64,000 nucleotides of DNA. Source: Pelotomaculum sp. UBA1371. Its GTDB lineage: Bacteria > Bacillota > Desulfotomaculia > Desulfotomaculales > Pelotomaculaceae. This document shows positions 16,567 through 27,666 of this stretch, in pieces (the stretch's first letter is position 1; every line of letters begins with the position of its first letter). The stretch covers positions 42,736-106,735 of the forward strand of contig DBRJ01000020.1 in assembly GCA_002305915.1 (NCBI GenBank). Reading direction: 5' to 3'. The notes under the pieces are model-generated. The model made no database searches. It had not been told where the DNA came from and worked only from the letters and a program-made list of their open reading frames with translations. The translations under genes and the position numbers were made by a program.

Positions 16567-16974
16567 TTAACCGGTCTCCCTCGCGCGCTTCCGCCTGTCC
16601 TTTTCCACCATCAGCAAGCCCTTGACCAGATAACGGACTTCATCCAAATCAAAGGGCTTGTTAATATAATGTTGGACACCCCTGCTCCTGGTCTCGACCA
16701 AGATGTCCAGTTCTCCGTAGGCAGTCATCATTACAACCTGTATTTCCGGATTGATCCGTTGCAGTTCTTCCAATGTTTCCAGTCCACTCATCCCAGGCAT
16801 TTTAATATCAAGCAAAATAAGCAGGGGAGTTGCTGCAATTGTTTTCCGGATAGCCTCCGCACCGCTTGAAGCTGTTTCCACACGAAGACCCTGATCAATA
16901 AAAGCCTCGAATAAGAGACGGCGTACGCCGGGCTGATCATCAACAATTAAAATATCGCAGGCTTCCCCAGTCAT
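16567..16974 (-). CDS. spo0F: Spo0F-like single-domain response regulator
   Basis: 135 residues, receiver domain only. The acidic pocket is in VDDQ, the phospho-acceptor is D56 in LLDIKMPG, with T84 in MMTAYGE and K106 in NKPFD. The start is ATG 16974 because GAGAGGTGAG lies just upstream; the in-frame GTG nine bases earlier falls within that site. Spo0F relays phosphate from sensor kinases toward Spo0B/Spo0A in sporulation; in species without Spo0B its partner is unknown. The position near fba matches B. subtilis. Confidence 0.8.
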   Translation of the reverse strand: MTGEACDILIVDDQPGVRRLLFEAFIDQGLRVETASSGAEAIRKTIAATPLLILLDIKMPGMSGLETLEELQRINPEIQVVMMTAYGELDILVETRSRGVQHYINKPFDLDEVRYLVKGLLMVEKDRRKRARETG

Positions 16975-17071
16975 TATTCTCACCTCTCGATGAAAAGAAG
17001 AGTCTGGGCCTAAGTATTCGCCAGCTAGCTTGGAATCCCTCCCGCTAAATGAAAATTATACCTATGTTGGA

Positions 17072-17884
17072 TTAAAAATAATTCCATAATGGAACGCCGG
17101 ACGGTAGGGCAGCCGCCGCCATTACCAGTGCCGCCAACAGTAGTATAGAGAAAACAAGCAGAGCCATATAAGGACTTAGAACAGCCAGCAGGGAGCGGCC
17201 TATAGACAGGCTGTGAACCTCCCTGACACCTATGACGTTGAGAACCGCGCTCCAGATTGCCACAGCCAAACCAGCCAACCCTGGGAACATGTTTCCGGCC
17301 AGGCTATCAGAACCGGCTCCGAAAGTCAAAAGCTGCACCGGAACCAACAGGACAGCCGGTAGTCCCGCCAGGCCGGAGGCTGCCATAACACCCCTGGCCC
17401 TCCCCAGTCCACCTAAAATTTCGGCAGCGAGACTCAGGAATGAACTGTAAACAAACCACTTCAAATAACCCCAGAGAAAAACGGTTACGGCCCCTAATGG
17501 AATCAGCGCCTGCAATACAGGAGCAAAGGAACCCAAAGTATCAGTTTCCCGGCCCAAAACCCTGGCGGAAGTCAAAAACCATGCGCCCGTACCCAGAGCG
17601 TTCAAGATGGTTACAAGCAGCGCGGCCTGACCCAGCGGCGGCTTTCGGGCGACTTTTTGCATAGTTGGGCGGGGTTCAAAAAAAATTCCGTAGACAAGCT
17701 CCAAAAAACCAGGGAAACGCTCTTCCCCGTCCTCCTGCCCGGGGTCCGCCGGCAGGTGTTCAGGCCCGCCGGCAGCAAGAGACTGCGCCTGCTCCTGGTC
17801 CGGCCTGGTGAAATCTGGCGAAACTCCCGTACTGGCCGGACCAGTCCGCTTTTCTGCTCCCTCCCTCAGGATTTCTTCGTTCAT
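17072..17884 (-). CDS. Yip1-family integral membrane protein
   Basis: 270 residues. The first 60 or so are hydrophilic, acidic and proline-rich, followed by the Yip1-type start (VYGIFFEPRPTMQKVARKPP) and five or so transmembrane segments. No catalytic motif is visible and the role in bacteria is unknown. It lies 23 bp downstream of sppA in the same direction, so the two are probably cotranscribed. Confidence 0.75.
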   Translation of the reverse strand: MNEEILREGAEKRTGPASTGVSPDFTRPDQEQAQSLAAGGPEHLPADPGQEDGEERFPGFLELVYGIFFEPRPTMQKVARKPPLGQAALLVTILNALGTGAWFLTSARVLGRETDTLGSFAPVLQALIPLGAVTVFLWGYLKWFVYSSFLSLAAEILGGLGRARGVMAASGLAGLPAVLLVPVQLLTFGAGSDSLAGNMFPGLAGLAVAIWSAVLNVIGVREVHSLSIGRSLLAVLSPYMALLVFSILLLAALVMAAAALPSGVPLWNYF

Positions 17885-17907
17885 GTACTTTGTTCTCCTT
17901 TCCGGCG

Positions 17908-18867
17908 TTAACGCAAATTTAGGGAGTACACCTTTTCATACTGCCCGGGCAGGGTGAACCAGCCGGAACCCCGGAATGAATTGACCCCCGCCCCTCTAAA
18001 AAACTCCGACCAAAAATTTTTAGGACTTAGATTGACGACAGCCGGTTCACCTTCAATGCCTGCCAGTTCAGCGGCTAAAAGAACGGCGTCATGAAAGTCC
18101 CCCAGGCGGTCCACCAGCCCCAGCTCTTTGGCCTGCCGCCCGGTAAAAACCCTGCCGTCGGCCAGGGGCCTGATTTCTGAAGCATCCCTGTGCCTGCCCC
18201 GGGCTACAGTAGCAACAAACTGTTCATAGACATCGTCGACCATTGACTGGAAAATAGCCCGCTCCCCGTCCGTTGCCGGGCGTGACGAAGAACCCATATC
18301 CTTGTAAGGGCCGCTTTTGTAGGTTTCCGTGTCGATGCCGATTTTATCGAAAAGGCCTGCCAGGTTTGCTGTCTCCATGATCACGCCGATACTGCCGGTA
18401 ATGGTCCCGGGGTTGGCCACGATTTGGTCGGCCCCGGCGGCAACCCAGTAAGCTCCGGAAGCCGCAACATCCCCCATTGAGGCAACCACTTTTTTGCCGG
18501 AGTCCTTTAATCTCTGGATTTCCTTCTCGATTTCCTGCGAAGCCGCCGGTGTCCCGCCGGGACTGTTCAGCCGGATTACCACGGCCTTTAAATCCGGGTC
18601 CCGGGCAGCCTCTCTCAGCAGCGAAGCAATTGATTCAGCGCCTCCCAGACTTCCAAAAAGCCCGCCGCTGCCCGAGCCCCCGGCAATAACCCCTTCAATA
18701 TAGATGACACCGACCTCTCCATCACTGCTTGCGCTGCCGGGAGAATTAACCTCCTCCTGCCGGATAACAGCATAAACCAGGGAAATCGCGACGGCACCCA
18801 GAATCAAAGCTGCAATTATCTTTTTCCTCAAGCTAATAATCCTCCTCCCTCTACTTTTTAATAGCAT
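17908..18867 (-). CDS. sppA: Signal peptide peptidase SppA, short form
   Basis: 319 residues, the single-domain length of Gram-positive SppA. One N-terminal membrane anchor (about 13-33) is followed by an S49 peptidase domain. Landmarks are IRLNSPGGTPAAS, GDVAASGAYWVA (nucleophile serine) and the GTITGSIGVI region, with the general-base lysine further along. It degrades leftover signal peptides and membrane peptides. The Yip1-family gene follows closely. Confidence 0.93.
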   Translation of the reverse strand: MLLKSRGRRIISLRKKIIAALILGAVAISLVYAVIRQEEVNSPGSASSDGEVGVIYIEGVIAGGSGSGGLFGSLGGAESIASLLREAARDPDLKAVVIRLNSPGGTPAASQEIEKEIQRLKDSGKKVVASMGDVAASGAYWVAAGADQIVANPGTITGSIGVIMETANLAGLFDKIGIDTETYKSGPYKDMGSSSRPATDGERAIFQSMVDDVYEQFVATVARGRHRDASEIRPLADGRVFTGRQAKELGLVDRLGDFHDAVLLAAELAGIEGEPAVVNLSPKNFWSEFFRGAGVNSFRGSGWFTLPGQYEKVYSLNLR

Positions 18868-19142
18868 GCATAATTACCTGAAAGGATACCCTGAACAAAG
18901 AGCGGTTAAATCTGTCAATAAATGTAGACTTTTCATTATTCAAGGTCCTGCCGGGGGAAACCTGTTTTAAGGGGCTAAAAACCTTTTCAAAATCATTCAC
19001 CGTGTTTTAAATTACTAACCCCCAAGGATATAATACCGGCATGGAACAGGGCTTTTCTTTTAAAGGAAAAGGCTTCCCTAAATAAAAAACAGCCCTGGTT
19101 TTCCCCAAAGCTGTGATCATCTGTAATACATCATCTGTAACA

Positions 19143-20771
<1,629 letters not shown>

Positions 20772-20813
20772 TTATTTCCTGTCAAATATTGTTGTTAATA
20801 AACTAACACTCCC

Positions 20814-20842
20814 ATTTTAACGATGCCCGTCAGCCCTGTCAA
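20814..20842 (-). promoter_or_regulatory. Sigma-A type promoter of pyrG
   Basis: On the minus strand, a perfect TTGACA (20842-20837) is separated by 17 bases from TAAAAT (20819-20814). It points at pyrG, leaving a leader of about 50 nt. Confidence 0.65.
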
Positions 20843-20877
20843 CCACAAAAGCCCCTGCATATTTTGTCTTTTACTCT

Positions 20878-22563
20878 TTACATTCTTTCAGGGGCTGTCA
20901 GACCAAGCAATCCCAGACCGTTTTTCAAAGTTATCCGGGTGGCTTCAACCAGCAGCAGCCGGGCCATGGTCAGCTCCCGGTTGGAAGTAATGACCCGGTG
21001 ACTGTTGTAAAAACTGTGCAGCAAACCGGCCAGCTCGTGCAGATAGCGGGCAATACGCTGGGGGGCGAGGTTTGCTGCCGCGGAGGCCACTTCCCCGGGG
21101 AAGTCGGCAAGCTTTCTGGCCAGGGCAAGCTCATATTCTTCCTGCAGGATTATAAAATCAACACTGGAGGGCTGCGGCATCACCCCGCCCTGTTCCCCGT
21201 ACTGCCGGAGAATGCTGCAGATGCGGGCGTGGGCGTACTGGATATAATAAACTGGATTATCGTTGCTTTCAGATTTGGCCAGGTCCAGGTCGAAATCCAG
21301 GTGACTGTCGGGACTGCGCATGACGAAAAAGTAGCGGGCGGCGTCCCGGCCCACTTCGTCCACCAGTTCCTCCAGGGTGACAAACTGGCCGGTGCGTTTG
21401 GACATGCGCACGATTTCACCGCCCTTGTAAAGGCGGACCAGCTGCATAATTACAACTTCCAGGGCGGCCGGGTCGTACCCGAGAGCGGCCACCGCGCCCT
21501 TCATTCTGGCTACGTGGCCGTGGTGGTCGGCGCCCCAGACGTTGATAACACGCTCAAAACCCCGCTGAAACTTATTCCGGTGGTAAGCAATGTCCGCTGC
21601 GAAATAAGTAGGGATTCCGTTTGCCCGGACCACCACTTCATCCTTTTCCACACCGAAACTGGTAGCTTTAAACCACAGGGCCTGCTCATCCTCGTAGATC
21701 CAACCCTTTTCTTTCAAGTAATCCAGGGCAGCCTGGACTTCCCCCCCGTCGTGCAGGGACTGTTCCGAAAACCAAACGTCGTAATGCACACCGAAATCTT
21801 CCAGCACCTTTTTAATGGCGCTGATCTTTTCAGCCAGGGCATATTTAACCAGGGCACAGCGGCGCTCCAGGGGGCCGGACGCCAGGTAACGATCCCCCTC
21901 CAGGGCCAGAAAACCCCGGGCTGATTCAAGAATGTCCCCGCCGTGATACCCGTCCTCGGGAACCTGCGCCTCCTTGCCGAGAAGCTGCAGATAACGGGCT
22001 TCCAGGGAAAGGCCGAAGTTCTCAATCTGCTTGCCGGCGTCATTGATGTAAAACTCCCGGGTCACAGCATAGCCGGCAAAATCGAGAATGGCGGCTATGC
22101 TGTCCCCCAGGGCCGCTCCCCGGGCATTGCCCATGTGTAAAAGGCCTGTGGGGTTGGCGCTGACAAATTCCACCTGTACCTTTTCGCCCTTGCCAAGCTT
22201 TACCCGGCCATAGTTTTCAGACTCCTTAATGATCCGGGGAATGGCCTGGCAAACCCAGTCCCTTTGCAGGTAGAAATTAATAAATCCGGGCCCTGCTATC
22301 TCAATTTTTTCCACCCAGGCCGGGTTCCGGGCCAGGTTCCGCACCAAAATTTCAGCCACCTTGCGGGGCGCCAGCCTGGCCGGTTTGGCCAGGAGCATGG
22401 CCAGGTTGGTGGCAAAGTCCCCGTGTTCTTTCTCCCGGGGCGCCTCAACCGTAAAGTCCGGTACATGGTCCACCTTGATTAAATCTTTTTCGCCGGCTGC
22501 CTTCAGGGCTCCTACCAGGGAATGGGCAAGGCCCACCCGGATCTCCTCAACAATGTCGCTCAT
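20878..22563 (-). CDS. argS: Arginyl-tRNA synthetase
   Basis: 561 residues, class I. The N-terminal Add1 domain is followed by the HIGH-type motif as HMGN in NPTGLLHMGNARGA and the KMSKS-type motif as RMSKRTG, ending with the anticodon-binding DALR domain. It charges tRNA-Arg. It lies downstream of the ior genes and upstream of pyrG, all on the minus strand; intergenic gaps of over 100 bp suggest separate transcripts. Confidence 0.97.
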   Translation of the reverse strand: MSDIVEEIRVGLAHSLVGALKAAGEKDLIKVDHVPDFTVEAPREKEHGDFATNLAMLLAKPARLAPRKVAEILVRNLARNPAWVEKIEIAGPGFINFYLQRDWVCQAIPRIIKESENYGRVKLGKGEKVQVEFVSANPTGLLHMGNARGAALGDSIAAILDFAGYAVTREFYINDAGKQIENFGLSLEARYLQLLGKEAQVPEDGYHGGDILESARGFLALEGDRYLASGPLERRCALVKYALAEKISAIKKVLEDFGVHYDVWFSEQSLHDGGEVQAALDYLKEKGWIYEDEQALWFKATSFGVEKDEVVVRANGIPTYFAADIAYHRNKFQRGFERVINVWGADHHGHVARMKGAVAALGYDPAALEVVIMQLVRLYKGGEIVRMSKRTGQFVTLEELVDEVGRDAARYFFVMRSPDSHLDFDLDLAKSESNDNPVYYIQYAHARICSILRQYGEQGGVMPQPSSVDFIILQEEYELALARKLADFPGEVASAAANLAPQRIARYLHELAGLLHSFYNSHRVITSNRELTMARLLLVEATRITLKNGLGLLGLTAPERM

Positions 22564-22683
22564 CTATGTAAACCTCCCTAAAACGGACGATTTTGGCCTT
22601 ACCTGGCTGCAGCAGTCCGTTGTAAATCCATACTCTAGATTAAACCCTGGAACCTGACCTGTCAAGCTGACCGGGCAGACGCA

Positions 22684-22713
22684 GGAAAGCAGGACCCGGG
22701 GGGCCTGCTTTCC
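22684..22713 (-). terminator. Hairpin downstream of iorB
   Basis: Arms GGAAAGCAGG (22684-22693) and its complement (22704-22713) pair perfectly, 35 bp past the iorB stop. No T-run follows, so any terminator role is uncertain. Confidence 0.35.
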
Positions 22714-22747
22714 CAAAATGAGTATTATAAAGCGCCTAAAAGGCTAG

Positions 22748-23329
22748 TCACTTCTGTTGCCCGTAGCCGGCGGCAAAGGCCGCTCTATTAGCATCAAGAA
22801 ACTTTTCCGGCACACGGTCCGCCAGAGCCTTCTCCCATATTTCCCGTTCCAGGGGAAGGTTTCCGGCCAGGGCGCCCAGGAGTACCATATTGACGGCCCT
22901 AGGATTGCCGCACTTTGTTGCGATTCCCAGGGCATCCAGCACCAGGGTAGCAGGCACTTTGGATCTAATGTAGTCGATGATCTTTTCCGGGTACTGCGCC
23001 GCTCCCACCAGGACAGGTACAGGGGGAATGGCCTGGTCGTTGATGATCATGGCCCCGCCCGCCTTGAGGTACGGTAAAAGGCGCAAACCCTCCAGTTTTT
23101 CAAAGGCCAGGATAAAGTCGGCCCCGCCCTCGCTAATCATGGGCGCACAGACCTTTTCCCCGAGGCGCACCTGGGTCACAACGCTGCCGCCCCGCTGGGC
23201 CATTCCGTGAATTTCTGAAACCTTGATATCGTAACCGGCTTCCTGAGCTGCCCGGGTCAAGACCCTGCCGGCCAGGATCGTGCCCTGACCCCCTACACCT
23301 CCGATGATAATATCCAGGGGCTTAAGCAT
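22748..23329 (-). CDS. iorB: Indolepyruvate:ferredoxin oxidoreductase, beta subunit
   Basis: 193 residues from ATG 23329. This start is preferred over the longer frame because a G-rich ribosome-binding site (AAAGGGGGGGC) lies just upstream and family members begin near here. IIIGGVGGQGTILAGRVL is the 2-oxoacid oxidoreductase gamma-type start. It overlaps the 3' end of iorA by 8 bp, so translation is coupled. With IorA it oxidises aryl pyruvates from aromatic amino acids to aryl-CoA and reduces ferredoxin. Confidence 0.93.
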   Translation of the reverse strand: MLKPLDIIIGGVGGQGTILAGRVLTRAAQEAGYDIKVSEIHGMAQRGGSVVTQVRLGEKVCAPMISEGGADFILAFEKLEGLRLLPYLKAGGAMIINDQAIPPVPVLVGAAQYPEKIIDYIRSKVPATLVLDALGIATKCGNPRAVNMVLLGALAGNLPLEREIWEKALADRVPEKFLDANRAAFAAGYGQQK

Positions 23330-25088
23330 GGTCTGCCCCCCCTTTCGCCAGCGCTCCTGTTTTACAAACCTGAACACACAGGCCGCATCCCGTACAGGAG
23401 CCGGAATCTATGGAAACCTTCTTATCAATAATGGCAATGGCCGGACAACCAAGCCCCAGGCAGGTCTTGCACCCCGTACATTTTTCCATCAGAACCCGGG
23501 GAGCGGGGGCAGACTGCCTGTCCAGCAAAGCGCACGGCTGGCGGCAAATTATTACCGAAGGTTCCCGGACCGCCACTTCTTCCTTTACCGCTTCCGCAAC
23601 CTCTGCGAGATCCCGGGGATTGACAAGCCGGACCCGCTTGACACCCAATGCCCGCACCAGGGCTTCCAGATCTACGGCCGGCGCCGATTTTCCCATCAGG
23701 GTGTAGCCTGTGCCGGGATGCTGCTGGTGCCCGGTCATAGCTGTTGTTGAGTTGTCAAGGATGAGCACCGTGCTGCTGCCCCTGTTATAAACCACATTCA
23801 ACAGTCCGGTAAGGCCTGAGTGCAGGAATGTGGAGTCGCCAATGACCGCTACAGCATGCCCGGCCCAGGCCGGGTCGGCCTTTTCAGCCCCGTGGGCGGT
23901 CCCGATGCTGGCGCCCATGCAAATACAGCAATCCATGGCCTCCAGGGGAGGCAGACCGCCCAGGGTGTAGCAGCCGATGTCTCCCGTAACGTTCAGCTTC
24001 AAGCGACGCAGGGTGTAGAATACACCCCGGTGGGGGCAGCCCGGGCACATCACCGGCGGTCTTCCTGGAACAGCCGGGGCATCCTCCGGAACGGTTCCGG
24101 CAGCAGGCCCGCCCTGCTGCTCCAGGAGACCGGCTTCAATCATTTTTCCGGCCACAATACCCGGACTCAACTCGCCGGTAGAAGGAATATATTCTTTGCC
24201 GGAAACCGCCAGGCCCATGGCCTTGACCTGCTCCTCAAGAAAAGGTTCCAGCTCTTCCACAACCAGGAGCCTCTTGACGCCCTCTGCGAAGGAGCGGATC
24301 AATTTTTCGGGCAGCGGCCAGGTCAGGCCCAGCTTCAGCACCGAAACGTCCGGCAGAGCCTCCCGCACATACTGGTAGCTGATCCCGCTGGTGATGATGC
24401 CGGCGGAGCGGTCCCGCCACTCAATCCTGTTGACGGGGGTGGTTTCCGAGTACTCCTTCAGTCCTGCCAGACGTTCTTCGATAAAGGCCCGGCGCTCCCT
24501 GGCAAAGGCAGGCAGCATCAAATATTTTTTCGGATTCCTGCAATACGGCCGCAATTCCTGCGGCTGCGGCTCTCTTTTTTCAACAAAGCTCTGGGAGTGG
24601 GCCACCCGGGTTGTAATCCTCAGCATTACCGGTGTATCATACTGTTCGCTGAGCAGCAGGGCCAGGCCCACCATATCGCCCGCCTCCCGGCTGTCGCTGG
24701 GTTCTAAGAGGGGAATTTTGGCAAAACGGGCGTACTGCCGGTTATCCTGCTCGTTTTGCGAGCTGTGACTTCCCGGGTCATCGGCGGAAACCAAAACAAA
24801 CCCCCCGTTGACACCTGTATAGGCAAAAGTAAGCAGGGGGTCAGCAGCAACATTCACACCCACATGCTTCATGGCCACCAGGGTGCGGACTCCAGCCAGG
24901 GAGGCCCCGATACCCACTTCCAGGGCTACCTTTTCATTTGGCGCCCACTCGGCGTAAACGCCTGGATAACGAGAAAACTGCTCTAAAATTTCCGTGCTGG
25001 GTGTGCCCGGATAGGCCGCGGCCACCTTGACACCACACTCATAGGCAGCCCTGGCGATGGCTTCGTTGCCGGATAGAAGTTCCTTCAA
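23322..25088 (-). CDS. iorA: Indolepyruvate:ferredoxin oxidoreductase, alpha subunit
   Basis: 588 residues with the usual order: pyrimidine-binding domain (AAYPGTPSTEILE), central domain, thiamine diphosphate domain (MCPGCPHRG, then GDSTFLHSG) and a C-terminal ferredoxin domain with two 4Fe-4S motifs (CTGCKTC and CTGCGLC). It decarboxylates aryl pyruvates with CoA, giving aryl-acetyl-CoA and reduced ferredoxin. In a fermentative or syntrophic anaerobe it may also run in reverse to make aromatic amino acids. It is cotranscribed with iorB. Confidence 0.96.
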   Translation of the reverse strand: MKELLSGNEAIARAAYECGVKVAAAYPGTPSTEILEQFSRYPGVYAEWAPNEKVALEVGIGASLAGVRTLVAMKHVGVNVAADPLLTFAYTGVNGGFVLVSADDPGSHSSQNEQDNRQYARFAKIPLLEPSDSREAGDMVGLALLLSEQYDTPVMLRITTRVAHSQSFVEKREPQPQELRPYCRNPKKYLMLPAFARERRAFIEERLAGLKEYSETTPVNRIEWRDRSAGIITSGISYQYVREALPDVSVLKLGLTWPLPEKLIRSFAEGVKRLLVVEELEPFLEEQVKAMGLAVSGKEYIPSTGELSPGIVAGKMIEAGLLEQQGGPAAGTVPEDAPAVPGRPPVMCPGCPHRGVFYTLRRLKLNVTGDIGCYTLGGLPPLEAMDCCICMGASIGTAHGAEKADPAWAGHAVAVIGDSTFLHSGLTGLLNVVYNRGSSTVLILDNSTTAMTGHQQHPGTGYTLMGKSAPAVDLEALVRALGVKRVRLVNPRDLAEVAEAVKEEVAVREPSVIICRQPCALLDRQSAPAPRVLMEKCTGCKTCLGLGCPAIAIIDKKVSIDSGSCTGCGLCVQVCKTGALAKGGADHA

Positions 25089-25411
25089 AACTATTCACCT
25101 CCAAAAATCTCGTTATACTCACAGAAAAAGCCGGCGCGGCAGTTACGGCCACCGGACCAGCATTAAAAATCCTGGCGTATTGCCTTTTTAAAAAGGAACT
25201 ACTATCAGTTTAACAAAGTGGGGGCTAAAGAGCAACGCAAAAGATGCCGGCAGGTTAGGAAACCTTTTTTAACCGGTTTTCTAACCTGCAAATCACTAAA
25301 TAATACGGATGGTAAAGAACAGTAAAGTACAGCACACAGAGCATCATGGCTTTTTGCCCCGCCCCGGTCCGGGGATCCGGACCGGCACCCTGGCAGACCC
25401 GGCCTAACAAA
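25089..25411. other. Intergenic region between the aminotransferase and iorA
   Basis: No gene was seen in these 323 bases. It has a hairpin with 15-bp arms (25250-25264, 25275-25289, one mismatch) and a GC-rich palindrome at about 25364-25384 just after the aminotransferase stop; either could end the aminotransferase transcript, though neither has a good T-run on the minus strand. Confidence 0.5.
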
Positions 25412-26662
25412 CTAGAGGGACTGTAACTTACCCTCCGGAACAGGCCCGGTTTTCACAAAAGAGCCCTTTAAAACAATACCTCGCCCCATTCTGCGTTTCA
25501 AAAATAATTTCATCCGCTTAAAAGCCTCGTTCAGGTCATCAATCGATGCGGCATAGGAACAGCGAATATGGCCCTCTCCCTGCTGGCCGAAGGCGCTGCC
25601 GGGAACCACCGCTACTTTGACTTCTTTTAGAAGCTGTTCGGCAAACTCTTCCGAGGAAAGCCCGGTCTGCCTGATCTCCGGAAAAGCGTAAAAAGCGCCG
25701 CCGGGCTCAAAGCAGGGCAAGCCCATCTCCCGGAAGGCATGAAGGACAAGACGCCTGCGCCGGCTGTACTGCTCAACCATCTTTTTCATCTGGCTCTTGC
25801 CGTTTTTCAGGGCTTCCAGGGCGGCCATCTGGGCCGTTATGGGAGCGCAGAGCATGGTATACTGGTGGATTTTCCTCATCGCTGCAATGAAGTCGGGATT
25901 ACCTGCCGCATAACCGACGCGCCAGCCGGTCATAGCATGGGATTTAGAAAAACCGTTCAACAAGATGGTGCGATCGCGCATCCCGGGCAGGGAAGGCACA
26001 CAGGTATGCTCTCCAATGTAGGTCAGCTTTTCATAAATCTCATCGGAGATCACTACCAGGTCACGGGCTATGGCTACTTCAGCTATTTCCAGTAAATTTT
26101 TCCGGGAAATCGTCGCCCCGGTGGGGTTGTTCGGATAACACAGGAGCAGAACCTTTGTAGCTGGTGTAACAGCTTTTTCCACCATTTCCGCGGTCACCTG
26201 AAAACCGTTGTCCACCGAGGTTTTTAAATACACCGGCCTGCCCCCGGCCAGGGTGATACAGGGGGCGTAAGACACGTAGGAAGGTTCGGGGATTAAGACC
26301 TCGTCTCCCGGGGACAAAAGGGTGCGCAGGGCCAGGTCCAGCCCTTCGCTGACCCCCACGGTGATTAAAATCTCATTACCGGGATTATAAACCACCCGGT
26401 AGGTCTCCGCCAGATCCCGGGCTATCGCCTCTCTCAATTCCAGCAGCCCGTTGTTGGATGTGTACATGGTGTAGCCCTTCTCCAGGGAGTAGACACATGC
26501 TTCCCGGATATGCCAGGGCGTCACAAAATCGGGCTCGCCCACACCCAGGGAAACCACTCCTTTCATCTCGGTGGCCAGGTCAAAGAAACGCCTGATCCCC
26601 GAGGGTGGAATGTCCCGCACCACCGGGTTAATCCGGTCCTGCCAGTTTACTGTTGCCGTCAC
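25412..26662 (-). CDS. Class I PLP aminotransferase
   Basis: 416 residues of the aspartate-aminotransferase fold I family. Landmarks are GVGEPDF near the N-terminus, YPNNPTGA, VISDEIYE and the PLP lysine in NGFSKSHAMTGWRVG. It overlaps the upstream Lrp-type regulator by ATGA. Such Lrp/aminotransferase pairs process amino acids; the leader carries a T-box, so expression responds to an uncharged tRNA. Substrate is not certain; alanine, aspartate or aromatic amino acids are possible. The C-terminal 25 residues extend past most family members. Confidence 0.9.
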   Translation of the reverse strand: MTATVNWQDRINPVVRDIPPSGIRRFFDLATEMKGVVSLGVGEPDFVTPWHIREACVYSLEKGYTMYTSNNGLLELREAIARDLAETYRVVYNPGNEILITVGVSEGLDLALRTLLSPGDEVLIPEPSYVSYAPCITLAGGRPVYLKTSVDNGFQVTAEMVEKAVTPATKVLLLCYPNNPTGATISRKNLLEIAEVAIARDLVVISDEIYEKLTYIGEHTCVPSLPGMRDRTILLNGFSKSHAMTGWRVGYAAGNPDFIAAMRKIHQYTMLCAPITAQMAALEALKNGKSQMKKMVEQYSRRRRLVLHAFREMGLPCFEPGGAFYAFPEIRQTGLSSEEFAEQLLKEVKVAVVPGSAFGQQGEGHIRCSYAASIDDLNEAFKRMKLFLKRRMGRGIVLKGSFVKTGPVPEGKLQSL

Positions 26663-27138
26663 GGGGTCACCACCAGCCTTCTATCCGATTCATTATCTTC
26701 AAGAATAGTTCCGTGATATTTGTATGTTTTGAGCACAAAATGCGTACATGTGCTGATAACATTCTCAATGGTCGCAAGCTTGTGGGAGACAAAGTGGGCC
26801 ACTTCTTTCATGGTGCGGCCGTTAATCATTACGGCCAGGTCGTAGGCCCCCGACATCAGGCGGACACTGCCCACTTCGGGGAAGCGGTAAATACGCTCGG
26901 CAACCGAGTCAAAACCCACTTCACGCTGGGGACTGAGCTTAACTTCGATAATAGCCGAAACCATCTCTTCCCCAACCTTATCCCAGTTAATCAGGGTAAA
27001 GTAGCCCAGGATAATTTTATTTTCTTCCATCTCCTTGATCTTACAGGCCACTTCTTCTTCATCCCGGTCCAACAGCACGGCAATCTGCCCTGGTGTAAGC
27101 CTGGCGTCGGTCTGGAGAAGTTCCAGGATCTCCTTCAA
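26659..27138 (-). CDS. Lrp/AsnC-family transcriptional regulator
   Basis: 159 residues starting at TTG 27138 behind AGGAGGATGAC. The N-terminal winged helix (ILELLQTDARLTPGQIAVLLD, split here as visible in the first 25 residues) is followed by an AsnC-type RAM ligand domain (SAIIEVKLSP, then GAYDLAVMINGRTMKEVAHFV). Such proteins sense amino acids. It overlaps the aminotransferase gene by 4 bp and is preceded by a T-box leader, so the pair is under double amino-acid control. Confidence 0.9.
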   Translation of the reverse strand: MKEILELLQTDARLTPGQIAVLLDRDEEEVACKIKEMEENKIILGYFTLINWDKVGEEMVSAIIEVKLSPQREVGFDSVAERIYRFPEVGSVRLMSGAYDLAVMINGRTMKEVAHFVSHKLATIENVISTCTHFVLKTYKYHGTILEDNESDRRLVVTP

Positions 27139-27171
27139 CTGTCATCCTCCTTTATGCTGGCAGAGTTGAAT

Positions 27172-27431
27172 AAAAAAACCCGCCCTGAACAAGGGACGGG
27201 AATTTAACTCGCGGTACCACCCTAATTGGCCCAAGAGGCAGTGCCTCAAGGCCCTCTTAAGCCCTTTAACGGGGGCAGACCGGCTGTCGCTTACTCTCTG
27301 GTTGTAAAGATTTCGGCGTGCGGCATCCGGGGCGGCCCGGGCGTCTTATTCACCGGGCTTACACCTGCTCCCGGCTCGCTGCTGAACAAACAACGCCATT
27401 CTTCCCCATCATTGCCTTTTCGCGATAAATT
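27172..27431 (-). promoter_or_regulatory. T-box riboswitch upstream of the Lrp-aminotransferase operon
   Basis: The minus strand carries the canonical T-box AGGGTGGTACCGCG (27223-27210), followed by a terminator hairpin (27200-27179) and seven T's (27178-27172). Upstream is a stem I with the typical AGCGAGCCGGG...GGTGTAAGCCCGG distal part. One pairing (GGCGTT with GACGCC, GGGG with CCCC) leaves GCC at 27336-27334 as candidate specifier, an alanine codon, but this is tentative. Uncharged tRNA would stabilise the antiterminator and switch the operon on. Confidence 0.9.
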
Positions 27432-27437
27432 GAGGAA

Positions 27438-27466
27438 ATTATAGCACGGTAGCATGAGGGTGTCAA
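27438..27466 (-). promoter_or_regulatory. Consensus promoter of the T-box operon
   Basis: On the minus strand a perfect TTGACA (27466-27461) is followed after 17 bases by a perfect TATAAT (27443-27438). The start would fall near 27431, just ahead of T-box stem I. Confidence 0.85.
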
Positions 27467-27666
27467 CAGGTAAAGTGTGGTGGGATAGTGTCAAGACAAT
27501 GTGGTGCAACAGGTTTGTCCTCTGCAATTCCAACACTTGAACCGTACCCTTTGAAAACGTCATCGCCATGGCGAAATCAGGCTGAACTGGCGTTCCAGCA
27601 AAAGACTTAAAATGACCCGGAGCCAGCATCCAGGGCTGCCCCCGGAGCTTACCGCGGACCTGCAAT

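Noticed and set aside
20814..20842. GGG right after the pyrG -10, like the B. subtilis pyrG reiterative-transcription start
   Set aside because: The GGG directly abuts the -10 hexamer, too close to be the transcription start, and no attenuator stem was seen in the leader.
27291..27665. Open frame of 124 codons upstream of the T-box operon
   Set aside because: It covers the consensus promoter and T-box stem I on the same strand and has no family features.
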